Shown: positions 27,282-34,385 of the stretch, in pieces
How the letters are laid out: each line of letters begins with the position of its first letter
Position numbering within the stretch: the stretch's first letter is position 1
NCBI GenBank assembly: GCA_900466575.1
Contig: UBMP01000003.1
Location: 1-59,073, forward strand
DNA length: 59,073 nt
Source: Hyphomicrobiales bacterium
GTDB lineage: Bacteria; Pseudomonadota; Alphaproteobacteria; Rhizobiales; Rhizobiaceae
Direction: 5' to 3'
Made by a program: the position numbers and the translations under genes
Notes under the pieces: model-generated
Told to the model about the DNA's origin: nothing
Databases searched by the model: none
The model's input: only the letters and a program-made list of their open reading frames with translations

Positions 27282-27646
27282 ATGACTATCGTCACCCTAA
27301 CCATGAGCATGTCGCTGGACGGCTTCATGCAGGCCGCCAATCCCACAGCTGAAAAGCCCTTGGGACTTGGCGGAGAACTGCTTCACGAATGGGCTTCGGC
27401 AAATGATCCGGAAAATAACAAATATCTGGCAGATGCCATCGACAGCATCGGTGCGGTCATTGCGGGCAGGCGGACTTATGACACGTCATTGCCGAGTTGG
27501 CGAAGCGACGGGCCCACTGGCCCGACACGGCTGCCGGTTTTCGTGGTCACTCACAAGGCGCCGAAGACGATGCCAGAGAATGGAGTCTATCAATTTTCCA
27601 CAAAGGGTGTCGCGGCCGCGGTTGCAGAGGCAAAGATCACTGCGGA
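27282..27646 (+). pseudogene. RibD C-terminal/dihydrofolate-reductase-like protein, 3' end lost to IS6 insertion
   Basis: Starts at ATG 27282 after GGAGGATTTCAA. The first 120 residues match the small RibD_C family (TLTMSMSLDGFMQAAN; AVIAGRRTYD; PVFVVTHKAP) of NADPH-dependent reductases, which normally run to about 190-210. The match ends at ITADG, exactly where the IS6-family inverted repeat begins. The missing half includes much of the nucleotide-binding fold, so the product is unlikely to work. Confidence 0.82.
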
Positions 27647-28461
27647 TGGCGTCGCCTTAACCGCATTTGAGACGTGATAGTCCCTTGGGCCGACATTTCA
27701 CGCATGAATCGACAAGGCAATTTGCCGCCATGTTGCGATGGCGTTGGAACGAAGCATTCGATGATCTGCGGCGGTGAGATGTTTGCGGTGAAGAAGGAAG
27801 AGATTGGCGATCTGGCCATGTGTTGAGACGAAACGCTGGCATTGCCGGGCCGACTTGAGGCGCATCATACGTCGCTCTCGTCGCCGCACGGGAAGATGTG
27901 AATTCTCGGCGCGATTGTTGAGCCCCTTGTGTGACCGATGCTCGATACCCGGCATCAATTCGGCCTTTGCTGCAGAGTAGGAGAGCAGCTTGTCGGTGAC
28001 CATGACCCGTGGGGTGGTACCCTGAACCTTGAGCAGCTTGCGCATGAGCCGCAGGGCTGCCCGCTTGTTCCTCCGGCTTTGCAAGAGCGCATCGAGGACG
28101 TAACCGTTGGCATCGACGGCGCGCCATAGCCAGTATTTCTTTCCCTTGATCGTCACCACCATCTCATCGAGCTGCCACTTGTCGGCAAAGTGACCACGTG
28201 AACGTCGCCGCAGCTGATGAGCGAATTTGAGGCCAAACTTCGCCGCCCATTCCGAAACGGTCTGAAACGAGACTTCAATGCCACGCTCGGCCAGCAGATC
28301 TTCGACATCGCGAAAGCTTAGTGGAAAACGATAGTAGAGCCAAACCGTATGGGCGATGATCTCGGCTGGAAAGCGGTGGCGTCTGAAGTGGGCGTGCGGG
28401 GCTTCGGTCATGACAATCCGAATATCAAGCCCATCCCAACCATGCGGATAAGGCGACGCCA
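27647..28461 (-). mobile_element. IS6-family insertion sequence, about 815 bp
   Basis: One transposase gene flanked by terminal inverted repeats: GGCGTCGCCTTA at 27648-27659 and its complement at 28449-28460, with the similarity extending to about 21 bp and two mismatches. The size fits the family. The eight bases outside each end do not match, so no target duplication is seen. That suggests the element lies at a recombination or deletion junction: its left side cuts a RibD-like gene and its right side cuts the last gene of the nnrS operon. Confidence 0.8.
27698..28411 (-). CDS. IS6-family transposase
   Basis: 237 residues from ATG 28411 (MTEAPHAHFRRHRFP). The upstream part of the long open frame to 28882 belongs to flanking DNA. 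DDE catalytic residues are present: Asp in WQLDEMVVTIKGKKYWLWRAVD, Asp in MVTDKLLSY and Glu in NRAENSHLPVRRRER. Normal length, intact. Confidence 0.93.
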   Translation of the reverse strand: MTEAPHAHFRRHRFPAEIIAHTVWLYYRFPLSFRDVEDLLAERGIEVSFQTVSEWAAKFGLKFAHQLRRRSRGHFADKWQLDEMVVTIKGKKYWLWRAVDANGYVLDALLQSRRNKRAALRLMRKLLKVQGTTPRVMVTDKLLSYSAAKAELMPGIEHRSHKGLNNRAENSHLPVRRRERRMMRLKSARQCQRFVSTHGQIANLFLLHRKHLTAADHRMLRSNAIATWRQIALSIHA

Positions 28462-28594
28462 CCCGCGTCATGCCCTTCGCAAAGTCGCTGAACGCGCAAC
28501 AGACAATACCATCCCCGGCCGCACCCGGGGATGCATCGATGCGGAGAACAGGCTGGTCTTTGCCGGATCTGTCCCGCCAAGGCCTCAGGGCCAT
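28462..28594 (-). pseudogene. Fragment of an unknown gene downstream of nnrS, cut by IS6
   Basis: From ATG 28594, 17 bases past the nnrS stop, the frame reads MALRPWRDRSGKDQPVLRID and then about 25 more residues before running into the IS6 end. It would be the next gene of the nnrS operon. It contains two adjacent cysteines (IVCCAFSDFAKGM). I do not recognise the family. Confidence 0.4.
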
Positions 28595-28611
28595 ATGGAT
28601 CGAGCTGCCGT

Positions 28612-29814
28612 CTAGCCGATCCTCTTGCGCAGCAACATCGGTCCGTACAGAACGGCAAAGCCCAGGAATGCGGTGATCCACAGCACGCCGGCAAGCGGCA
28701 GCAGCACCATCATATGGTCGGGCGCGATGGCCGCGGCGAGCCGCGCCAGCGTCGCAAATACAATCGGAATGAAGATCACGAGCACATTGGAGATCGGCGC
28801 CTGCAGCGACTGGCCGGCATGACCCCGCGTCGCCCGGGCCATCACGGCAAGCGTCATGGTGCCGATTGCGCCGGCCGTCCATGCATGGACGCCGGCCGTC
28901 CGCAGGCCGCTATCGTCCAGCAGCAGGGCAAGTCCGGTCAGCACAAAGCCGAGCGGTACGAAGACGAAAGCGACATGCAGGATCGTCAACAAGGGTTCGG
29001 CCAGCGTGCGCTCTGGCGCCCAACGGCATTGGCGGATGAACTGGGCGATCCCCGCACCGATCATCAGCACGCCGGCAAGCGGCGCCAGGCTTTCGATGCG
29101 CACCGTCACGGGCCACGCGATCAGCGCTGCGATCGACAGGGCCATCACCGCCTGATCGAAACCCGCAAACGGCCGCGGCATGGGTCCGGGATTGTTCTGC
29201 TGCAGCCAGTTGCCGGTGAAAGCCGGGATGATGCGGCCGCCGATGATCGAGATCAGCAGGATAATGGTGGCAATGGCGATGCGGTCGGCGAACTCGATGC
29301 GGCCGAAGCGGTTGAACTCGTAGTGAAAGACTATTTGCGCGGCAAAGAGCAGGCCGAGCACCGCGACGACCTTGTAGTTGCGCCGGTTGCGGGCCGCGAC
29401 CAGTTCCCGCAGAGTCAGCACTGCCAGCACCGGAAGGAAGGCGCCGGCAGCCACGACAGCGGTCGAAAGGCCGATATTCTCCGAGCACGAAATGGCCAGT
29501 CGCCCGGCAAGCCAGAGGGCGAACAACAGGCCGAGCGGCAGGCCGCGCAGCGGCTTGCGTCCTGTCCAGTTGGGCACAGCCGTCAGCAGGAAACCGGCGA
29601 TGATCGCCGGCACATAGCCGAACAGCAGTTCGTGCTGATGCCAGGCAATCGGCGATAGCGCCGTCGGCACATGCAGGAGACCGAGAAACCAGGGCACCCA
29701 CAGGGCGATCATCAGCGCCGCGTGCAGCGCGCCGGACAGGAAGAAGGGACGAAACCCACCGGAAAAGACATGGGCGAGCCAGGATCTGGAGCCGTTCGCA
29801 AAAGGATGTGCCAT
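28612..29814 (-). CDS. nnrS: NnrS-family haem/copper membrane protein (second copy in operon)
   Basis: 400 residues with about 12 membrane helices, starting MAHPFANGSRSWLAHVFSGGFRPFF. The NnrS features are FSGGFRPFFLSGALHA, WHQHELLFGYVPAIIAGFLLTAVPNWTG and HAWTAGAIGTMTLAVMARATRGH, with conserved His residues for haem/copper binding. NnrS proteins are induced by NO and protect against nitrosative stress, apparently by limiting formation of iron-NO complexes. The start at 29814 is two bases after the preceding nnrS stop; the longer open frame to 31074 only overlaps that gene. Confidence 0.93.
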   Translation of the reverse strand: MAHPFANGSRSWLAHVFSGGFRPFFLSGALHAALMIALWVPWFLGLLHVPTALSPIAWHQHELLFGYVPAIIAGFLLTAVPNWTGRKPLRGLPLGLLFALWLAGRLAISCSENIGLSTAVVAAGAFLPVLAVLTLRELVAARNRRNYKVVAVLGLLFAAQIVFHYEFNRFGRIEFADRIAIATIILLISIIGGRIIPAFTGNWLQQNNPGPMPRPFAGFDQAVMALSIAALIAWPVTVRIESLAPLAGVLMIGAGIAQFIRQCRWAPERTLAEPLLTILHVAFVFVPLGFVLTGLALLLDDSGLRTAGVHAWTAGAIGTMTLAVMARATRGHAGQSLQAPISNVLVIFIPIVFATLARLAAAIAPDHMMVLLPLAGVLWITAFLGFAVLYGPMLLRKRIG

Positions 29815-29816
29815 TG

Positions 29817-31037
29817 TCAGCAGCTTTCGGTGTCGAGGGTCAGGGGCGACCATAGGAGCGGCAGGTAGGCCCTGAGCCAAAGGATGAGGGAAAGGCCCCA
29901 GCACAAGGCCGCGACGGCGTGCGGGCCGCCGGGCAGCGTCAAATCGGGCAGGAACTCCGGAGCGACGCGCAGTATGACGGCCACCACCATCAGCAGAAGG
30001 CCGAGCTTTGCGACTGCCGGGATACGCAAAGGCTGGCTCGTATGCAGCAGCCCGGCAATGGATAGCACGGCAAGCAGGCCGAGCCCAAGGCCGCCCATCG
30101 ACATCAGATGCAGGGCGGCGATGAATGAGAGCGGTAGCCCGACGAGCGACAGTCCGCCGACGATGAGGCCAGCGCCGGCAAACCCGCTCGATAACGATAA
30201 GGTGGCAAGTTCTGCCCGCAACGATTCTCGCCCGACAAAGCCCTCGGCGACGCGATCGAGGAAAGCGGCGCCGGCCGCCACCATCAGATAGCCGCGCACC
30301 GGCTCGGACAGCCCGGTGATTTCCGCCACGAGCAGCAGGCCGATGAGGCCCGGCGCAAAGTTGAGCCGGCCGGGATGCGGGCGATAGGGCGAGGTGACCT
30401 CGGTCGGATCCAGCACGAGATTGGTGACCGGGACGGTGATCCGCGACAGGGCAAGGCCGAGCAGGCCGAGAAAAGCGAAGGTGGCGAGCCGTATCGCAGT
30501 CTCGCCGGCGTCGACATCGCCTTGCAGCATGGCGAGACGCAGCAACCCGGCAGCGACCGCGAGGGCGGAAAGGAAGAGGATGAAGCCGAGCAGCCCTGTG
30601 GTGCGGCGGCGCCAGGAGAGGTGTAGCGCATAGGCGACCAGGAAGATCAGCCACGCCTGGTCGGCCAGCGCGGAGAAGAGGATCAGCATCTCGGCTCCGG
30701 CAAGGCCGGCCAGGCGGGCTACGCCCCACAGTCCGGCAAGAACGACGAGCGGCCTGCCGTGAAGGCGCGGCGTATCGGTCCATTCGGGCAGGGCGGAGGT
30801 CAGGAAACCGATCAGCGCGGCGCCGAACGAGCCGATGATCATCTCCTGTGCGTGCCATTGAGCTGGCATCGTGGTGTTGACAAAGGGCAGGTCGAAGCTC
30901 CAGACGACAGCCCAGAGCAAGGGCCAGAGTGCCGCATGCAGGGCGGCCAGTGGAAAGAACAGCCGCAATCCTTCGCCGGTCATGGCGTCGAGGCGACCGC
31001 GCCGGTCGATGGATGTTTCGAGAAGGGTGGCCGTCAT
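29817..31037 (-). CDS. nnrS: NnrS-family membrane protein (first copy in operon, divergent)
   Basis: 406 residues, about 12 membrane helices. It aligns with the downstream NnrS in layout: LRLFFPLAALHAALWPLLW, then WHAQEMIIGSFGAALIGFLTSALPEWTD and a late HLMSMGGLGLGLLAVLS. It is more divergent, with HAQE where the other has HQHE. Two NnrS-type proteins in one operon may form a pair or have different substrates. The start at 31037 gives an ATGA overlap with the ABC ATPase stop, so it is translationally tied to the ABC transporter. Confidence 0.88.
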   Translation of the reverse strand: MTATLLETSIDRRGRLDAMTGEGLRLFFPLAALHAALWPLLWAVVWSFDLPFVNTTMPAQWHAQEMIIGSFGAALIGFLTSALPEWTDTPRLHGRPLVVLAGLWGVARLAGLAGAEMLILFSALADQAWLIFLVAYALHLSWRRRTTGLLGFILFLSALAVAAGLLRLAMLQGDVDAGETAIRLATFAFLGLLGLALSRITVPVTNLVLDPTEVTSPYRPHPGRLNFAPGLIGLLLVAEITGLSEPVRGYLMVAAGAAFLDRVAEGFVGRESLRAELATLSLSSGFAGAGLIVGGLSLVGLPLSFIAALHLMSMGGLGLGLLAVLSIAGLLHTSQPLRIPAVAKLGLLLMVVAVILRVAPEFLPDLTLPGGPHAVAALCWGLSLILWLRAYLPLLWSPLTLDTESC

Positions 31038-31777
31038 GCCAGGCTCCTTTCGTCGCAATCGTTGACATGGGCAAACAGCCGGTCCCCGATCAGAAATGCC
31101 TGCGCGGTTTCGAACACCATGCGATCGTCGCGCATTCCCGGAGAGAGCGGGACCGTGCGGCTGCCGGCAATTCCACGGCCATGGCGCTCCATCACGACAA
31201 TGCGGTGGGCGATGCGCACCGCCTCGGAGAGATCGTGCGTTATGAAGAGGCCCGATTGCCCGGTTGCCGCCGCCGTGTCGATGACGATATCCTGCATCCG
31301 GCGCTTGAGCGCGACGTCGAGAGCCGTGAAGGGTTCGTCGAAAAAGACGAAATCCGGTTCCGCCACCAGTGCGCGGGCGATGGCGGTGCGCTGGCGCATG
31401 CCGCCGGAAAGCTGCGAGGGAAATTTCTCCAGATCGCGGGCATCCAGAGCGACGCGGTCGGCGACGGCCAAAACCTTCTGCCGACAGACCGATCGTTTGA
31501 AATGGTGGCGCCTGAGCCCGAAGGCGATATTGTCGCCGGCCGTCGCCCATGGCATCAGCCGCGGCTCCTGGAAAATCACGGCATGGCCACGATAGCCGCG
31601 GGTAACATGCCCCTGGCGAGGTTCGAGAAGACCGGCGGCGATATGGGCAAGGGTACTCTTGCCTGAACCGGACGGCCCGACCAGGGCGACGAGTTCGCCG
31701 GCCTCGACCTCAAGATCGATGGCGTCGAGCACCGTGCGCCCGAGAAAGGCATGACCGACATGATCGAGCCTCAACAT
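31034..31777 (-). CDS. ABC transporter ATP-binding protein, NitT/TauT type
   Basis: 247 residues from ATG 31777; an in-frame ATG at 31798 overlaps the permease gene. Walker A GPSGSGKST, signature LSGGMRQR, Walker B FVFFDEPFTALD and the switch His in ITHDLSEA are all intact. It resembles the SsuB/TauB/NrtD ATPases that drive import of sulfonates, nitrate or similar small molecules. It sits between its permease and the two nnrS genes and overlaps the first nnrS by four bases. Confidence 0.92.
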   Translation of the reverse strand: MLRLDHVGHAFLGRTVLDAIDLEVEAGELVALVGPSGSGKSTLAHIAAGLLEPRQGHVTRGYRGHAVIFQEPRLMPWATAGDNIAFGLRRHHFKRSVCRQKVLAVADRVALDARDLEKFPSQLSGGMRQRTAIARALVAEPDFVFFDEPFTALDVALKRRMQDIVIDTAAATGQSGLFITHDLSEAVRIAHRIVVMERHGRGIAGSRTVPLSPGMRDDRMVFETAQAFLIGDRLFAHVNDCDERSLA

Positions 31778-31779
31778 GT

Positions 31780-32589
31780 TCACCGCTTCACTCCCCATGG
31801 CCGTGCGGCCTCGCGCCAGGTTTCAAATTCGGAGCGCATCGGTTGCAGGATGCCATATTCGACGCTGATCAGGGCGGTGACGGACAACAGGATCCAGGCA
31901 AGGGCTGCCGCCACGTCAAGATTGGCGCGCGCCACCGCCAGTTCCTCGCCGACACCGCCGGCATTGGCGAGCAATTCGGCCATGATCGCTGCCTTGAACG
32001 CCGTGCCGAGAGCCATCACCAGGGCCGGGAAAAGGGCGTGCAGCATCTGGCGCAAGGCGATCTGGATCAGGCGCGTTACCGGATCGATGCCGGCGGCGCG
32101 GGCCATGTCGTCAAGGCCGCGGTCACGACCGGCAATGCCTTCGGCAGCGCCCACGAAGACGATCGGCAGGCAGGCGATCGCCGCTGTCGCGGTGACCGTG
32201 CCCGCGCCGTTGCCGAACCAGATCATCAATAGCACGATCCACGCGATCGGCGGCACGCCGAGTATCAGGGTGATCTGGGGGCGGGCAAGCCGCATCACGG
32301 CCGGATGATAGCCGGCCAGCACGCCGGCAAGCGTTCCAATCGTGGCGGCAACAACAAATCCCATCAGCGCCCGGCCGGCCGTGGCGCCAACCAGCCACCA
32401 GGTCTGCGTGTCGGCCAACAGGAGGGCCATGGTGGAAAGCGTCTCTGTTGGCGACGGCAGGATAAAGCTTCCATATGCTTCATGGCCCAATTGCCAGGCT
32501 GCGGCGAAGACCGAAAGTCCGGCAAGGCCTGCCCAGGCCGACCAGAGGAAGCGTCCGGTCCGTCCCGCACGAACGGCAATCAGCGACAT
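31780..32589 (-). CDS. ABC transporter permease, NitT/TauT type
   Basis: 269 residues with about six membrane helices and the cytoplasmic EAA-like loop (GAAEGIAGRDRGLDDMARAAGIDPVTRLIQIALRQMLHALFPAL), as in SsuC/TauC/NrtB. It forms the membrane channel of the importer. The stop is two bases before the ATPase start and the start lies ten bases after the binding-protein gene. Confidence 0.92.
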   Translation of the reverse strand: MSLIAVRAGRTGRFLWSAWAGLAGLSVFAAAWQLGHEAYGSFILPSPTETLSTMALLLADTQTWWLVGATAGRALMGFVVAATIGTLAGVLAGYHPAVMRLARPQITLILGVPPIAWIVLLMIWFGNGAGTVTATAAIACLPIVFVGAAEGIAGRDRGLDDMARAAGIDPVTRLIQIALRQMLHALFPALVMALGTAFKAAIMAELLANAGGVGEELAVARANLDVAAALAWILLSVTALISVEYGILQPMRSEFETWREAARPWGVKR

Positions 32590-32599
32590 TGGCTTGTCC

Positions 32600-33625
32600 T
32601 CAGAGATAAAGCGTTTCGTCCGGCATCCTGCCGCCGATCATTTTCGGATTGTCCCGGGCTATGGCGAGAAACAAGGCGTCCAGGTCGGGTCGCGCGGCTT
32701 TTGCCCGTATGGCGACAAGATTGGAAAAGGGAATTGCCTTTTCGATCACCGGCCAGGGCAGTTCCAGCGCGGAGGCGGCATGGCCTGCTGCCTCCGACGG
32801 ATCGGCGATCACAGCGGCGATGGCTTTCTCCAGGGCAATCAGCAGAGGTTCGACCTTGTCGGCATGATCGGCGAGAAACCGTGCATCGAGGGCAAGGCCT
32901 GCCTGCGGCATCACAGGGCCACGGCCGGTGACCTTGCCCCATTCGGGCTGCATGTCGATGCCCCGGTAGACGGTCTTGCCCGCGACCGCGGCTTTGACCA
33001 TGGCCGCCGTGGCCGCCGGTTCCGGCACCAGCGCGATGTCGATGCGCCCGGTGAGCAGCATCTGGATAGCCTCGATCGGCGTGCCGGTCCGGTCGACCTC
33101 GACATCGGTGCCGGCCACCATGCCATAGTTGCCGAGCACGGCGTCGAATACCAGTTCCGGCGTATCGTTGGGGAAGGGCACGGTGATCTTGCGGCCCTTC
33201 AGGTCGGCAATGGTCCGGATCGCCGGGTCGGTGGAAATGACGTAGAGAAGGCCGTTGGTCATCACATTGGCAAGCCTGACGCCAAGCCCGCGGGTATGCA
33301 GGTTGGCCGCCGCCGTCACCGGCATGACGACAACCTGCATGGATCCCGATGTGAGGCCTGCCCGCATCTCGTCGGGCGTTCGCCACGCCTTGAAGGTGAC
33401 CTTGTCGGCCACATCGCGCAGCAGACCGGCGCCGGCGGCGTAGGCAAGCGTGATCGAAGGTCCGGCCGGGGGGCCATAGAGGGTCAGTTCGGCAAGCGGT
33501 GCCGCCTCGGCGCGGCCGATGCAGGGAAGCGCCAGAAAGCCGGCAAGCCCCGCGCAGACGGTGCGACGCGACATCGTGGTGCCGGAACCAAGGAGTGTCG
33601 ACGGTCGGCGCGTGTCTCTGGTCAT
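32600..33625 (-). CDS. ABC transporter periplasmic substrate-binding protein
   Basis: 341 residues. A Tat-like signal is visible at residues 18-42: SRRTVCAGLAGFLAL followed by ALPCIGRAEA. The mature protein has the NMT1/OpuAC-like periplasmic binding fold seen in NitT/TauT systems (LYGPPAGPSITLAYAAGAGLL; TDPAIRTIADLKGRKITVPFPNDTPELVFD; LLTGRIDIALVPEPAATA). The ligand is unknown. AGGA lies eight bases before the ATG. An NnrR-like box is centred 73 bases upstream of the start, so the whole ABC-nnrS operon appears NO-controlled. Confidence 0.88.
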   Translation of the reverse strand: MTRDTRRPSTLLGSGTTMSRRTVCAGLAGFLALPCIGRAEAAPLAELTLYGPPAGPSITLAYAAGAGLLRDVADKVTFKAWRTPDEMRAGLTSGSMQVVVMPVTAAANLHTRGLGVRLANVMTNGLLYVISTDPAIRTIADLKGRKITVPFPNDTPELVFDAVLGNYGMVAGTDVEVDRTGTPIEAIQMLLTGRIDIALVPEPAATAAMVKAAVAGKTVYRGIDMQPEWGKVTGRGPVMPQAGLALDARFLADHADKVEPLLIALEKAIAAVIADPSEAAGHAASALELPWPVIEKAIPFSNLVAIRAKAARPDLDALFLAIARDNPKMIGGRMPDETLYL

Positions 33626-33644
33626 GATCCCATCCTCGCAATAA

Positions 33645-33665
33645 ACATGATTTAATTAGTCATGT
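33645..33665. repeat. Inverted repeat in the leader of the binding-protein gene
   Basis: ACATGA and TCATGT, perfect complements nine bases apart, lie between the NnrR-like box and the start codon. Possibly a second operator; it could also be chance in AT-rich promoter DNA. Confidence 0.3.
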
Positions 33666-33690
33666 AATATGGTGGCAGCTGCCGTCCTTC

Positions 33691-33706
33691 TTTGCGCCAG
33701 AGCAAA
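33691..33706 (-). promoter_or_regulatory. NnrR-like box, ABC-nnrS operon promoter
   Basis: TTTGCGCCAGAGCAAA, an inverted repeat of the type TTTGNG-N4-NNCAAA, 66 bases before the binding-protein start. One of four similar sites in the window, spaced as an activator site near -41.5 would be. Confidence 0.7.
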
Positions 33707-33757
33707 CAATCATGCGGACCGGTGGGGATGACACGGCGGCATCGGCATCGGCAGCGC

Positions 33758-34225
33758 TCAGGCAAGGATCTCCCGTCCTTCCGACTGGGCAGCCAGCAGT
33801 GCCTCGATCATCAGTTTTTCCGAGGAGACATGGCGGCGGACGCCTTCCAGGAAGCCGTGGAACATGTAGCGAAGGGTGTCGGCAGAAAGCTCGCACCGAT
33901 CCTCCGCGACAGCCTTGAGCGTCTGCACCATTTCCTCGCAGGCCAGCGCATCGCAGCGATGCTCCGCCTTCAGCCGCTCGATGACCATGCCGGCAAAGCG
34001 GGAACCGGCATTGCTGTCGAAGTCGGGAAACAGGACCTGCTCCTCAAGCAGATGGGCTTGCTTCAGCAGCGGGACCATGTCCCGTGCGACGTCGAGGCAA
34101 TCATCCTTGTCGACGTCGACGGGCAGGCTATCGGCAATCTCCTCGAGGGTGAGGCAAAGGCGCAGAAGCCCGTCGTGACTGCGCTCCAGCGTGGCAAGAT
34201 TTCCGGCGTTCAGTTTTGCGTTCAA
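33758..34225 (-). CDS. Small hemerythrin-domain protein
   Basis: 155 residues from a TTG start at 34225, chosen because GAAGGAGGA lies seven bases upstream; the longer frame to 34321 includes the ribosome site itself. A hemerythrin four-helix bundle is supported by ERSHDGLLRL, HLLEEQVLFPDF, LKAEHRCDAL and HVSSEKLMIEALL, which provide the His and Glu ligands of a di-iron centre. Such proteins bind O2 or NO or repair damaged clusters. It has its own NnrR-like box and lies between the TonB receptor and the ABC operon, all on the same strand. Confidence 0.85.
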   Translation of the reverse strand: MNAKLNAGNLATLERSHDGLLRLCLTLEEIADSLPVDVDKDDCLDVARDMVPLLKQAHLLEEQVLFPDFDSNAGSRFAGMVIERLKAEHRCDALACEEMVQTLKAVAEDRCELSADTLRYMFHGFLEGVRRHVSSEKLMIEALLAAQSEGREILA

Positions 34226-34306
34226 GGCAAGTCCTCCTTCAAGGCGGCAAAATCCCGGAATTGCCCGCTCCGCGGCAAAACCATGCCGCAGGTCGCAGCG
34301 CGTCTC

Positions 34307-34322
34307 TTTGCTCCGGCACAAA
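34307..34322 (-). promoter_or_regulatory. NnrR-like box, hemerythrin promoter
   Basis: TTTGCTCCGGCACAAA, 82 bases before the TTG start of the hemerythrin gene and beyond the TonB receptor stop. Same palindrome class as the three other sites. Confidence 0.65.
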
Positions 34323-34385
34323 CAATCCCGCGGCGCACCGATATAGGTGTGCCGCGGAACAAGGCGATGATCCGGCCGGGCCGCT

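Noticed and set aside
28531-29658. 375-codon plus-strand ORF opposite nnrS
   Set aside because: Composition is His/Gln/Arg-rich as expected for the complement of membrane-protein codons; no recognised domain.
29815-31074. Upstream extension of the nnrS frame to 31074
   Set aside because: The extension is arginine-rich nonsense in another frame of the first nnrS; the true NnrS N-terminus MAHPFANG starts at 29814.
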